Below the pieces are notes generated by a model that was given only the letters and a program-made list of their open reading frames with translations, searched no databases and had not been told where the DNA came from. 64,000 bases of DNA from Actinomycetes bacterium. Lineage in GTDB: Bacteria > Actinomycetota > Acidimicrobiia > Acidimicrobiales > Acidimicrobilacustridaceae. The stretch spans positions 682,001-746,000 of the forward strand of contig JAKOVH010000016.1 of assembly GCA_029782145.1 (NCBI GenBank), given 5' to 3'. Of the stretch, positions 38,314-46,890 are shown piece after piece (positions within the stretch are counted from its first letter, which is position 1; each line of letters starts with the position of its first letter). Made by a program: the position numbers and the translations under genes.

Positions 38314-39567
38314 TCACTCGGCGGGGAGCTCGACCTCCACCGTGGCGGTCGCCATCACCGCGTCGTCCTGGTTGCGCATGTCGACCTTCACCACGGCGAG
38401 GTGCTGGCGCCGCCGCTCGACCCGCTTCTCCACCACCTGCCCGGTGAGGATGGTGGCGTCGCCGGTGAGGGCCGGGTTGCGGTAGCTGGCCTTGGAGTGG
38501 GCGATGGTGGCCCACTCGCCACCCCACGCCGCCACGTAGTCCAGGATCCACGCCCCCATCGAGGCGCCGTAGCCGTACCCCCTCGGCATGCCCACGTGCC
38601 GGGCCCACCGGGGCTGGAGGTGGCCCCGCGACGGGCCGTAGTAGGCGCCGTCGGTGAGCTCGGGGTTGAGCCGCTCCATGCGCCGGTCGCCCTCGTAGCC
38701 GGCCATCTCCTTGGTGTACCCGAGCTCCTCGGCCGACACGGTGGTGGGCCCCTTGGCGGTGGCGCCCCAGATCGTCATGGGGTAGGCCCGCCACTCGGTG
38801 GCGAACGACGCCAGGCTGTGGGGGCCGATCACGTGCTCGGCCAGCAGGTCGCCCTCCTCGACCGAGGCGAACAGCCGCTTGTCGTGGCCGAGGGACTGGA
38901 TCTGCTCGATGAAGGCGAGCTTGCGGGCTTCGAGCTCGGCGAGCTGCTCGTCGGTCCACTCCGGCTCGCCGCTCGCGGCAGGGGCCTCGCTGGCGGAGCG
39001 GCCGGAGCCGGTGCCGGAGCTGCCCTCGCTGCCGAAGAGGTCCTTCTCCTTGGCCTGCTTCACCCGGTAGCGGATGCTGGTGGAGCGCTGCAGGGCGATC
39101 CGCTCGCCCCGCTGGTTGATGTAGAGCGTGTCGCCCCGCTGGAAGCAGGTGGGACCGGCGAACTTGGTGTCGGCCACCGTGTAGTCGTAGGGCATCCGGT
39201 GGCACACCAGCGAGTCGCCGGGCCGGATCCGAGGCCCGAAGAACCACCACTCGTCGCCGCCGAAGATCAGGTGCGAGCCGGGGATGCGGCCCACCTGGGC
39301 CGGCGAGGCGCCGTGGCTCGTGTCGCAGGCGACGGTGAACGACAGCGGGGCCAGGATCTCGCCCCAGCGGCTCTCGGCGGCCCACCGCTCGTCGTAGTGC
39401 AGCGGGTTGGGATAGTGCATGGCCTGCACCCACCGCCGGATGTCGTTGAGTGCCACCGGCTCCTTGAGCTCGCCGGGGCGCATGGGCACGCCCATGTGTC
39501 GGTCGAGGTCGGACACGTCGAGCGTGGCGTCGTCGGCGGTCGGCTCGGTGGTGGGTTCGGGCGTCAT
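38314..39567 (-). CDS. MaoC-like / FAS1-type double-hotdog protein
   Basis: 417 aa. The N-terminal half (PMRPGELKEPVALNDIRRWVQAMHYPNPLHYDERWA, then GDEWWFFGPRIRPGDSL) resembles the FAS1-like dehydratase domain of MaoC proteins. The C-terminal half has a second hotdog (RHVGMPRGYGYGASMGAWILDYVAAWGG, NPALTGDATILTGQVVEKR). A charged 60-residue linker (SGTGSGRSASEAPAASGEPE) separates them. It probably hydrates an enoyl-CoA or binds a CoA ester. The ATG overlaps the stop of the acyl-CoA synthetase by 4 nt, so the synthetase would supply its substrate. Confidence 0.82.
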   Translation of the reverse strand: MTPEPTTEPTADDATLDVSDLDRHMGVPMRPGELKEPVALNDIRRWVQAMHYPNPLHYDERWAAESRWGEILAPLSFTVACDTSHGASPAQVGRIPGSHLIFGGDEWWFFGPRIRPGDSLVCHRMPYDYTVADTKFAGPTCFQRGDTLYINQRGERIALQRSTSIRYRVKQAKEKDLFGSEGSSGTGSGRSASEAPAASGEPEWTDEQLAELEARKLAFIEQIQSLGHDKRLFASVEEGDLLAEHVIGPHSLASFATEWRAYPMTIWGATAKGPTTVSAEELGYTKEMAGYEGDRRMERLNPELTDGAYYGPSRGHLQPRWARHVGMPRGYGYGASMGAWILDYVAAWGGEWATIAHSKASYRNPALTGDATILTGQVVEKRVERRRQHLAVVKVDMRNQDDAVMATATVEVELPAE

Positions 39568-41297
39568 CGGGCTCCCTCGGCAGAGCTGGTGCGGGTGGTG
39601 GGGGTGGTCGGCGTGGTCGGCGTGGTCGGCGTGGTCGGCGTGGTCGGCGTGGTCGGGGCGGTCGGGGCGGTGGGGGCGGTGGGGGCGAGGCGGGCGCGCA
39701 CGAGCTCGAGCAGGGCGTCGTCGCGGACCTTGGCCTCGCTGCCGGTCATGGGCATCTCCTCCGCGCTGAAGAAGAGCACGTGCTTGGGCACCTTGTAGGC
39801 GGCGATGCGCTCGCGCAGGAAGGCCTGCACCTGTTCCGGGCTGGCCTTCTCGCCCTCGCGCACCACGATGCAGGCCACCACGACCTCGTCCAGGCGCGGG
39901 TCCGGCACGCCCACCACACGCGACAGCTTCACCGGCGGGCACGCCCGCAGCGCCACCTCGACCTCGGCCGGCGACACGTTGGCCCCGCCGGTCTTGATCA
40001 TCTCGGTGCGGCGCCCGGCGTAGTGCACGTTGCCGTCGGCCGACACGTGGCCGGCGTCGCCGGTGTGGAAGAACCCGTCGGCGTCGAAGCACTCCTCGGG
40101 CGCCCGGCCGAGGTAGCCGAGCATGAGCGTGGCGCCGGCCACGCACAGCTCGCCCTCCTCGTCGACGCCGAGGTTCCGGCCGGTGTCGGGGTCGACGACC
40201 CGCAGGCGCACCCCGGGCAGCAGCCGGCCGTGACCGACCTTGGTGCGCTCGCGGGGCGTGCTCGACGGGTGGGCGCACACGAAGGCGCACGTCTCGGACA
40301 TGCCCCACCCCACCGGCATCACCCAGCCAGGGTCGGGGGTGACCGTGGGGTGTCGGGCGTAGGCGCCCTTGCCGTACACGCAGCGCAGCGACGACAGGTC
40401 GGTGCCGGCCCAGGCCGGGTGCTCGGCCAGCGCCGCGGTCTGGTGGGGGAGGGTGTAGGGCTCGGTGACCCGCTCGCGCTCCAGCAGGGCCAGGGCGCCG
40501 CCCGGCTCGAAGGTCTCCTGGGCCACCCAGCACCCGCCAGCGGCGAGGGTGGCGCCCACCGCGGTGTTGAGCCCGGCGGTCCAGAAGACCGGCAGGGCGC
40601 TGAACATACGGGTCTCGGCGGTGCGGGCGAAGACGCCCGCCTGCACCCAGGACTGCAGCGCCGGTGAGCGGTGGCGGTGGAGCATCCCCTTGGGCAGGCT
40701 CGTGGTGCCGGAGGAGAAGATCACCAGTGCCGGGTCGTCGGGCGTCACCGCCGCCGCCCGGGCGTCGAGCGCCTCGTCGGCCACGCGGTCGCCGGCCGCC
40801 AACCAGTGGTCCCACGAGGCTTCCCCGAGCACGGCGACCCGGCGCACGCGCGGGTGCCCGGGCGCCACCTCGGCCACCTCGTCGCCGAGCGCCCGCCCCA
40901 GCAGCCGCGACTGGACGAGCAGCACGGTGGCCTCGCAGGTGGCGACCATGTGGGCCAGCTCGGGCCGGGGCGCGAAGGTCGACATGGGCACCGCCACCGC
41001 GCCCACCAGGGCGGCCCCGAAGATGGCGGCCAGCGCCTCGGGTCGGTTCCCCATCACGATGCCGACGCTCTCGCCGGGCGCCACGCCGTCGGCCAGCAGT
41101 GCCCGGGCCACCCGTCGGACCTCGGTGCCCAGGCGCTCGTAGCTCCACCGCACCGTCTCGCCGCCGAGCAGCGGGTCGTCGAGCACGACGGCCTCGTTGG
41201 GACCGAAGCGCGCGACGACCTCGGCCAGGAACCCGCCCAGGGTGAGCGCGCCGATGCCTTCGACCTCGTCGACCGGCGGGCCCTCGAAGGTGGTCAT
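39564..41297 (-). CDS. Acyl-CoA synthetase (AMP-forming) with repetitive C-terminal tail
   Basis: 577 aa. Adenylation motifs are ALVIFSSGTTSLPKGMLHRH (A3), WGMSETCAF (A5), DGFFHTGDAGHV (A7), GRRTEMIKTGGANVSPAEVE (A8) and PMTGSEAKVRDDAL (A10, catalytic Lys). It activates a carboxylic acid to its CoA ester. After residue ~530 it carries ten xPT tripeptides (APT then TPT) encoded by a 9-bp tandem repeat, then TSSAEGAR. I prefer ATG 41297; a start at 41336 would leave only 11 bp to the divergent gene. Confidence 0.92.
   Translation of the reverse strand: MTTFEGPPVDEVEGIGALTLGGFLAEVVARFGPNEAVVLDDPLLGGETVRWSYERLGTEVRRVARALLADGVAPGESVGIVMGNRPEALAAIFGAALVGAVAVPMSTFAPRPELAHMVATCEATVLLVQSRLLGRALGDEVAEVAPGHPRVRRVAVLGEASWDHWLAAGDRVADEALDARAAAVTPDDPALVIFSSGTTSLPKGMLHRHRSPALQSWVQAGVFARTAETRMFSALPVFWTAGLNTAVGATLAAGGCWVAQETFEPGGALALLERERVTEPYTLPHQTAALAEHPAWAGTDLSSLRCVYGKGAYARHPTVTPDPGWVMPVGWGMSETCAFVCAHPSSTPRERTKVGHGRLLPGVRLRVVDPDTGRNLGVDEEGELCVAGATLMLGYLGRAPEECFDADGFFHTGDAGHVSADGNVHYAGRRTEMIKTGGANVSPAEVEVALRACPPVKLSRVVGVPDPRLDEVVVACIVVREGEKASPEQVQAFLRERIAAYKVPKHVLFFSAEEMPMTGSEAKVRDDALLELVRARLAPTAPTAPTAPTTPTTPTTPTTPTTPTTPTTRTSSAEGAR
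39596..39685. repeat. 9-bp coding minisatellite
   Basis: Ten 9-bp units in tandem on the + strand: five exact TGGTCGGCG copies (39605-39649) flanked by variants ending in GGGG. They encode the Pro-Thr tail of the acyl-CoA synthetase. Units are in frame, so copy-number change would alter tail length without frameshift. Confidence 0.9.
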
Positions 41298-41347
41298 CGC
41301 CGCCGCCTCGGAGCGCGCCACCGACGGCTGTGCCATCGTGTCGCCCC

Positions 41348-42175
41348 ATGCGATTCGGACTCGACGTGGCCCAGCAGCGCATCTCGTGGGACGAGCTCGT
41401 GGGCAGGGTGCAGCTGGCCGAGGAGCTCGGCTTCGAGGGGGCCTGGGGCTTCGACCACTTCCAGCCCATGTACGGCGAGGGGCCGGGCGAGACCTTCGAG
41501 GGCATGACGACCCTCGCCGCCCTGGCCGGCGTCACCAGCCGCATCCGGCTGGGCCTGCTGGTCACGGGCGTGACCTACCGCCACCCGTCGGTGCTCGCCG
41601 CCCAGGCGCTCACCATCGACCACGCCTCGCACGGGCGGCTCGACCTGTCGCTCGGGGCGGCGTGGTTCGACAAGGAGCACCGCGAGCTCGGCATCCCCTT
41701 CCCGCCGCTCGGCGAGCGCTTCGACCTGCTGGAGGACGCCCTCGAGATCGTGAGCCGGCTGTTCACCGGTGAGGTGGTGTCCTACGAGGGCAAGGTGGTG
41801 TCCCTGCACGACGCCCGCCTGCGACCGTTGCCGGTGCAACGGCCTCGGCCGCCGATCTGGATCGGGGGCAGCGGCCCCCGGCGCACGCTGCCGCTGGCGG
41901 CCCGCTTCGCCGACGTGTGGCACTCCTTCGGCTCCCCGAAGTCGCTGCAGGAGGCCTCCGAGCGGCTCGACCGGCTGGCCGAGGGCGCGGGCCGCGACCC
42001 GGCCGACATCGTGCGCGCCGGCTCGCTGTCGCTCGACGACCTCGACACCGCCCGGCGCCACCTGGAGAAGTGGCGCGCCGCCGGCTGGGGCTACCTGGTG
42101 TGCGGCTGGCCCGAGGTGGGCGCCGCGCAGGTCGAGCGGTTCGTGCGTGAGGTGGTGCCCGACGTCGTGGGCTGA
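41348..42175 (+). CDS. Luciferase-like (LLM class) flavin-dependent oxidoreductase
   Basis: 275 aa. MRFGLDVAQQRISWDELVGRVQLAEELGFEGAWGFDHF, IRLGLLVTGVTYRHPSVLAAQALTIDHASHGRLDLSLGAAWF and RPRPPIWIGGSGPRRTLPLAARFADVWHSF are hallmark F420/FMN-dependent LLM segments. F420 use is plausible in actinobacteria but not proven by sequence. It starts 50 nt from the divergent acyl-CoA synthetase. A second LLM gene is at 7.9 kb. Confidence 0.88.
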   Translation: MRFGLDVAQQRISWDELVGRVQLAEELGFEGAWGFDHFQPMYGEGPGETFEGMTTLAALAGVTSRIRLGLLVTGVTYRHPSVLAAQALTIDHASHGRLDLSLGAAWFDKEHRELGIPFPPLGERFDLLEDALEIVSRLFTGEVVSYEGKVVSLHDARLRPLPVQRPRPPIWIGGSGPRRTLPLAARFADVWHSFGSPKSLQEASERLDRLAEGAGRDPADIVRAGSLSLDDLDTARRHLEKWRAAGWGYLVCGWPEVGAAQVERFVREVVPDVVG

Positions 42176-42183
42176 CGCGCCGC

Positions 42184-42588
42184 TCACGACGCCACGAACT
42201 CGGCGGCGCGGTGGGTGAACCGCCACGTGCCGCCGTCGTCGCGCAGGGTGTCGTGGTAGCGACCGACCAGCATCACGCCCCAGGCGCCGTCGCGCTGCAG
42301 CAGGAACACCACGTCGCTCACCGCGGTGGCCTCCTCGGCGCTCCACTCGGTGACGAGGGTGTTGAGCACCAGGTGGCGCTGCGGGATCCGGGGCGCGACC
42401 CGCTCGTAGGCGGCCCGCAGGGCGTCGTGGCCCTCGTGAGCCCCCAGGCCCGGGATGTCGACCGACCCGTCGGGCCAGAAGGTGGCCACGACGTCGTCGG
42501 TGCGGCCGTCGTCGAGGGCCTGGGTGTAGGCGGCGATGGCCGCCTTCACCCCCTCGGCGACGTCGGCGAAGCAAGGCTCGGCGCTCAC
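42184..42588 (-). CDS. NTF2-like protein, probable partner of the Rieske oxygenase
   Basis: 134 aa. VKAAIAAYTQALDDGRTDDVVATFWPDGSVDIPGLGAHEGHDALRAAY, then HLVLNTLVTEWSAEEATAVSDVVFLLQRDGAWGVMLVGRYHDTL and WRFTHRAAEF match the SnoaL/NTF2 fold. Its GTG overlaps the Rieske gene stop by 4 nt. Beta subunits of ring-hydroxylating oxygenases share this fold, so it may be a reduced beta subunit; a separate isomerase or dehydratase role is the alternative. Confidence 0.82.
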   Translation of the reverse strand: MSAEPCFADVAEGVKAAIAAYTQALDDGRTDDVVATFWPDGSVDIPGLGAHEGHDALRAAYERVAPRIPQRHLVLNTLVTEWSAEEATAVSDVVFLLQRDGAWGVMLVGRYHDTLRDDGGTWRFTHRAAEFVAS

Positions 42589-43967
42589 CGGGCGGCCCCC
42601 TCGATGCCGAGGTCGACCACGGGTCGGTCGAACGGGTACACGTTGACCTCCCGCAGCGCCGGGAGCAGCCGGTCGTGGGGGAGCCCGGCGAGGAACCCGT
42701 CGACCAGCCGCTGGAAGTTCGAGATGTGCCCCTCGAGCTGGCCCGACAGGCGCATGTACTCGAAGCCCCGGGCGTGCAGGCCCTGCTGCTGCAGCGGGAT
42801 GTTGGCGAAGTCCTGGGCGGGGATCGGCGGCCAGCGGGGGTCGTCGTGGCTCCACGCCTCCGGCGGCCGCGGCGGCTCACGCTCCTCCCTCTCGGCGCCG
42901 CGGGTGAGCGACCAGATCTCCATCAGCGTCTCCTCCGGCCCGAGCGGACGGAAGCGGTAGGCCGACGCGCTGCTGTACATGGGCAGCACGAAGGCGTTCG
43001 GGAACCCCTGGAAGAACTCGAGGTTCAGCCCTCGGGCGCGCAGGTCCTCCAGGTCGGGCATGTCGTCGCCCCGTTGGCGGTGCCAGTCGGTGACGGCCCG
43101 GTCGAGGGTGCGGTTCCAGGTGGCCATGGCCGCCTCGGGCTCGGCCGGGAGCTCGACGTCGCGCAGGCTCTCGGCGATGGCGACGTCGTCGGCGTGGACC
43201 ATGCCGGCCATGCCCTCGTTCATGGCTCGCAGGTAGCGGATGTCGGCCTCGATGAAGGCCTCGCGGTCGAACTCCTCGCCCGGCCGCAGGCCGTAGCGGG
43301 TGGGGATGACGAGCTGGGGGTGGGCCTGGGGCACGTGGTAGGCCTCGACGAAGGCCTCGATGGCGAGCTTCCAGTTCACCGGCAGTCGGGCGGCGTACCA
43401 CCACTCGGTGCGCAGCGACTCGACCTTCCACGCGTCGAGGATGCTGGCGTAGGGCTCGAGGCACTCACGCAGCGGCGGGGCATCGGGGTCGAGGTTGATC
43501 CAGGCGCAGCCGCCCCAGGTCTCGCACCGCACCGGCGTGAGGTCGAGCTCGCCGGCGCAGAGGTTGTGCTCGGAGAAGCTGCGCCGGCGGGGCACGCCGA
43601 CGTTGGTGCCGTCGGGCCCGTAGCGCCAGCCGTGGAACGGGCAGGTGAACGCGCTCTCGCAGCGGCCGTGCCCGGTGGCCACCTTCACGCCGCGGTGGCG
43701 GCAGGCGTTCTGGAAGGCGGTGACGCCGAGGTCGTCGGTGCGCACCACCACGACGGACTGGTCGACGATCTGGTACTCGGCGAAGTCACCCGGCTCGGGG
43801 ATCTCCTCGAGCCGGCACGCCATCTGCCACACGCGGGGCCAGAGCCGCTCGGCCTCGAGCCGGAAGAACTCGGGGTCGTAGTAGCGCTCCTTGGGCACCC
43901 GGTCGGGCACCTCGACGGCGTAGGGCACCGCCGCCGGGGACCTGCCCTCGTCGTCCACGATCGTCAC
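42585..43967 (-). CDS. Rieske non-heme iron oxygenase, alpha subunit
   Basis: 460 aa. The Rieske cluster is bound by CRHRG (Cys89, His91) and CPFHGW (Cys109, His112). The mononuclear iron site includes His211 and His216 in EAYHVPQAHPQ. It would hydroxylate a ring using electrons from a reductase not encoded here. I chose GTG 43967, which has GGAGGGG 8 nt upstream; the longer start at 44003 would sit against the operator at 44009-44026. First gene of an operon with the NTF2-like gene. Confidence 0.93.
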   Translation of the reverse strand: MTIVDDEGRSPAAVPYAVEVPDRVPKERYYDPEFFRLEAERLWPRVWQMACRLEEIPEPGDFAEYQIVDQSVVVVRTDDLGVTAFQNACRHRGVKVATGHGRCESAFTCPFHGWRYGPDGTNVGVPRRRSFSEHNLCAGELDLTPVRCETWGGCAWINLDPDAPPLRECLEPYASILDAWKVESLRTEWWYAARLPVNWKLAIEAFVEAYHVPQAHPQLVIPTRYGLRPGEEFDREAFIEADIRYLRAMNEGMAGMVHADDVAIAESLRDVELPAEPEAAMATWNRTLDRAVTDWHRQRGDDMPDLEDLRARGLNLEFFQGFPNAFVLPMYSSASAYRFRPLGPEETLMEIWSLTRGAEREEREPPRPPEAWSHDDPRWPPIPAQDFANIPLQQQGLHARGFEYMRLSGQLEGHISNFQRLVDGFLAGLPHDRLLPALREVNVYPFDRPVVDLGIEGAAR

Positions 43968-44008
43968 TCGAGCGTCCCCTCCGGCTCTGTCTCGGACGAG
44001 CACCTACA

Positions 44009-44026
44009 GTAGACCGATCGGTACAA
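44009..44026. promoter_or_regulatory. CGGTACAA-family operator, site A
   Basis: GTAGACCG-AT-CGGTACAA, with a perfect ACCGATCGGT core, lies in the divergent gap between the Rieske oxygenase and the Baeyer-Villiger monooxygenase. It matches four other divergent-promoter sites in the window. Confidence 0.7.
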
Positions 44027-44090
44027 ACTCGCCGACCCGCGGGCCCGACGGTGGCGCCGCGACGACGCCCACCACGAAGGTCGCCACGCC

Positions 44091-45743
44091 ATGACGAACC
44101 CACCCGAGGCCGCACCGGCCGTCGACGTCGACGTGCTGGTGGTCGGCGCCGGCATCACCGGCATCTACCAGCTGCACCGGGCCCGGGAGGCCGGGTTCTC
44201 GGTGCAGCTCGTCGAAGCCGGGGCCGGCGTCGGTGGCTGCTGGTACTGGAACCGCTACCCCGGCTGCCGGTTCGACTCCGAGAGCTACACCTACGGCTAC
44301 CTGTTCTCCAGGGAGCTGTTCGACGAGTGGGAGTGGAGCGAGCACTTCGCCTCCCAGGCCGAGACCGAGCGCTACCTCAACCACGTGGTCGACCGCTTCG
44401 ACCTGCGCCGCCACATGCGCTTCGGGGCCCGGGTCACCTCGGCGGTGTGGGACGACGGGTCCGGCGCCTGGGTCGTCACCCTCGACGACGGCTCGGCGTC
44501 GGGGGCCGTGGTCCGGGCCCGGTTCGTGGTCGCGGCCACCGGTGTCCTGTCGGTGCCCTACGTCCCCGACGTGCCGGGCCGTGAGGACTTCCGGGGTGAG
44601 GCGCACCACACCGGCCTGTGGCCCGAGCAGCCCGTCGACTTCCGGGGGAAGCGGGTGGCGGTGGTGGGCACCTCGTCGAGCGGCGTGCAGGTGGTGCCCA
44701 CGGTGCTGCCCGAGGTCGCCGAGCTCACCGTCTACCAGCGCACCGCCAACTGGTGCACGCCGCTCAACAACCGGCCGATCACCGCCGAGGAGCAGGCCCG
44801 GCTGCGGGCCGAGTTCGACGACCTGTGCCAGGTGCTCAACACGTCGATCAGCGGGTTCGCCCATCCCGTCAACGAGCGCTCCGCGTTCGACGACCCGGCC
44901 GAGGAGCGGCGGGCCTACTTCCAGAAGATGTGGGACAGCCCCGGCTTCATGAAGCTCAACAGCAACTACGCCGACCTGCTGTTCAACGCCGAGGCCAACC
45001 AGGAATGGTGCGAGTTCATCGCCGAGAAGATCCGCAGCATCGTCCACGATCCCGCCACCGCCGAGAAGCTCATCCCCACCGACCACCGCTTCGGCGAGAA
45101 GCGGCCGCCGTTCGTGATCGGCTACTACGAGGCGTTCAACGACCCCAAGGTGACGCTCGTCGACCTGCGCGAGACGCCCATCGTGCGCATGACGGAGACC
45201 GGCATCGAGACCACCGAGCGCCTGCGCGAGCACGACATCGTGGTGTGGGCCACCGGCTTCGACTTCGGCACCGGCGCCCTGAACCGCATGGGCATCCGCG
45301 GCCGGGGCGGCGTGGCGCTGGCCGAGCACTGGGCCGACGGTCCGACCACGTTCCTCGGCCTGCAGACCCACGGCTTCCCCAACCTGTTCTTCCCCGGCGG
45401 GCCGCACGCCGCTGCCGGCAACAACCCCCGCTACAACGGCGACCAGGTCGACTTCGTCACCGACCTGCTGGTGCACGCCCGGGAGCAGGGAGCCGACGTG
45501 GTGGAGGTGACCGCCGAAGCCGAGGACCGCTGGACCCGCATGGTCGACCGCGGCGCCGCCAAGACCACGTTCGGCACCATCGGCCAGTACGTGGGCGGCA
45601 ACATCCCGGGCAAGCCCACGCGCTACCTGCTCAACACCGGCGGCCGGTTCAAGCTGTTCGAGATCACCGCCGACCAGCGCGCCAACGGCTACGCCGGGTT
45701 CGCCCTGTCGTCCTCGTCGGAGCAGGCCGCCGCCACCGCCTGA
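44091..45743 (+). CDS. Baeyer-Villiger flavin monooxygenase
   Basis: 550 aa. FAD site VVGAGITGIYQLHRA (residues 18-31) and NADPH site GTSSSGVQ (193-200) flank the Baeyer-Villiger fingerprint FRGEAHHTGLWP at 167-178. GGCWYWNRYPGCRFDSESYTYGY is typical of cyclohexanone/cyclopentadecanone-type enzymes. It should insert oxygen next to a ketone, turning cyclic ketones into lactones. It is divergent from the Rieske oxygenase around a shared operator, suggesting successive ring oxidation steps. Confidence 0.94.
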   Translation: MTNPPEAAPAVDVDVLVVGAGITGIYQLHRAREAGFSVQLVEAGAGVGGCWYWNRYPGCRFDSESYTYGYLFSRELFDEWEWSEHFASQAETERYLNHVVDRFDLRRHMRFGARVTSAVWDDGSGAWVVTLDDGSASGAVVRARFVVAATGVLSVPYVPDVPGREDFRGEAHHTGLWPEQPVDFRGKRVAVVGTSSSGVQVVPTVLPEVAELTVYQRTANWCTPLNNRPITAEEQARLRAEFDDLCQVLNTSISGFAHPVNERSAFDDPAEERRAYFQKMWDSPGFMKLNSNYADLLFNAEANQEWCEFIAEKIRSIVHDPATAEKLIPTDHRFGEKRPPFVIGYYEAFNDPKVTLVDLRETPIVRMTETGIETTERLREHDIVVWATGFDFGTGALNRMGIRGRGGVALAEHWADGPTTFLGLQTHGFPNLFFPGGPHAAAGNNPRYNGDQVDFVTDLLVHAREQGADVVEVTAEAEDRWTRMVDRGAAKTTFGTIGQYVGGNIPGKPTRYLLNTGGRFKLFEITADQRANGYAGFALSSSSEQAAATA

Positions 45744-45794
45744 TCCAGCGCCCGCTGTGTGTGGGAGCCCTCGTCGACCGGGATCGTGGCTCGG

Positions 45795-45917
45795 TCAGAT
45801 CGTCGGCTCGTGCCAGGACACCCCGTCGAAGCGGCCGAAGTCGTTGTCGAACGACACGATGGTGCAGCGGTGCTCGAGCGCGAGTGCGGCCAGGTGTGCG
45901 TCGTTGACGAGCTTCAC
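45795..45917 (-). pseudogene. vapC: Remnant of VapC toxin (PIN domain C-terminus only)
   Basis: A 40-codon frame starts GTG at 45917, overlapping the vapB stop by 4 nt, and reads LVNDAHLAALALEHRCTIVSF, DNDFGRFDGVSWHEPTI and stop. This is the C-terminal helix, DxDF motif and last strand of VapC PIN-domain ribonucleases. The first ~95 residues, with the N-terminal catalytic Asp, are missing although the start/stop overlap with vapB persists. That fits an internal in-frame deletion; the product cannot be an active nuclease. Too short to appear in most gene predictions. Confidence 0.75.
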
Positions 45918-46165
45918 GAGCCGGCGCGGGCTCGCCGCACGAGCTCTTCGTCCTCGAGCTCGCCGGCCAACTGCAGCGCCCGGTCGAGGTTCACCGTGGG
46001 AACTCCCATCGAGGCCGTCTCGGTCGCGAAGCGGACCGGGGATGGGCCCCTGACGCCCTCACGGATGGCGTCGTTGAGCGCGTCCTTGAAGGACTGGCCA
46101 CGTTCACGCATGCGGCGCCGGACGATCTGCTCGGTGTCGGGATCGAGGGTCACCGTCGTGCGCAC
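45914..46165 (-). CDS. vapB: VapB-type ribbon-helix-helix antitoxin
   Basis: 83 aa. The N-terminal ribbon-helix-helix reads MRTTVTLDPDTEQIVRRRM then GQSFKDALNDAIREG, and the C-terminal toxin-binding part LDRALQLAGELEDEELVRRA. This matches type II VapB antitoxins that bind their own promoter. The GTG start has TACGAT at 46172-46177 only 6 nt upstream (leaderless). Its toxin partner is reduced to a fragment, so it is an orphan antitoxin, perhaps kept as a regulator or simply decaying. Confidence 0.85.
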   Translation of the reverse strand: MRTTVTLDPDTEQIVRRRMRERGQSFKDALNDAIREGVRGPSPVRFATETASMGVPTVNLDRALQLAGELEDEELVRRARAGS

Positions 46166-46185
46166 CGTCGCATCGTAGCGTCAAG

Positions 46186-46353
46186 ATGGATGATGCGCTG
46201 ATGCGCCGACGCTACGACTTGGTGCTGATGGACATCACCTGGGGGCCGAAGTGCGGGCATGGCTCCAACTTCGCGCTGTGGTTCAATACGGATATCGCAT
46301 TGAACTTGGGTCACCGTATCTACACCGGTAGCTCCGGCTTCATCCACGCATAG
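46186..46353 (+). CDS. Possible small ORF of unknown function
   Basis: 55 codons, ATG to TAG, with content MDDALMRRRYDLVLMDITWG then CGHGSNFALWFNTD and a C-terminal GSSGFIHA. It is not recognised. The base composition is clearly lower in GC than its surroundings. It ends 16 nt before the next gene. It may be real, or a remnant in an eroded patch. Confidence 0.3.
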   Translation: MDDALMRRRYDLVLMDITWGPKCGHGSNFALWFNTDIALNLGHRIYTGSSGFIHA

Positions 46354-46369
46354 TGAGTGAGGGACCATT

Positions 46370-46813
46370 ATGAACATGCCGAGGAGCCGAACCGTGCTCG
46401 TTGGCCTGCTCATCGTCGGTGTTGGATGCATCGGCGGATTTGCTGCCGCAGATGGCCTGAACGGGACTCAGCGTCCACTGGATGGCAGCCCCACCGCTGT
46501 CTCGGATGCTCCATCCGACTTGGAGGTCTACTACCAGGGTCGGCTCGTGGGCCATGTTCGCTCCGCCGACCTCGTCCCCCCGCTTGCACCGTTGACGGAA
46601 GAAACCCATCCTCCCTATTACCCTCAAATCGGCTTCTCGGTGTACGCCGATGACGGCACGCTCGTTGGCTATGCGACCGAGAGCCAGGGTTACATTCCAC
46701 TCGACGAGGTGGAGCGGTACAAGGCAGATCCCGCTCAGTACCCGTCCACCCGGACACCCATCCCGGACGATCAGCTACCTCCTGGATTCGAGCCCTTGAA
46801 CACCTCGAACTGA
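46370..46813 (+). CDS. Hypothetical secreted or membrane-anchored protein
   Basis: 147 aa, not recognised. A basic N-terminus and hydrophobic residues 9-27 (VLVGLLIVGVGCIGGFAAA) form a signal or anchor. The mature part is rich in Pro, Tyr and Asp and has strand-like segments (DLEVYYQGRLVGHVR, IGFSVYADDGTLVGYATES) resembling a short repeated motif GxLVG. GAGGG precedes the ATG by 7 nt. GC content and codon use are lower than neighbouring genes, pointing to transfer. Confidence 0.65.
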   Translation: MNMPRSRTVLVGLLIVGVGCIGGFAAADGLNGTQRPLDGSPTAVSDAPSDLEVYYQGRLVGHVRSADLVPPLAPLTEETHPPYYPQIGFSVYADDGTLVGYATESQGYIPLDEVERYKADPAQYPSTRTPIPDDQLPPGFEPLNTSN

Positions 46814-46859
46814 ACGGGTCCTGTCTCGTTCGATCTCCCTGTCGGCTGCCCATGCGGAG

Positions 46860-46890
46860 CCCCGTCGCCGGTCAGACCGTGGCGACGGGG
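46860..46890. terminator. Hairpin spanning the cyclase stop codon
   Basis: CCCCGTCGCC (46860-46869) pairs perfectly with GGCGACGGGG (46881-46890) across an 11-nt loop containing the stop of the cyclase gene. The convergent position between the hypothetical gene and the cyclase suits a bidirectional terminator. Confidence 0.5.
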
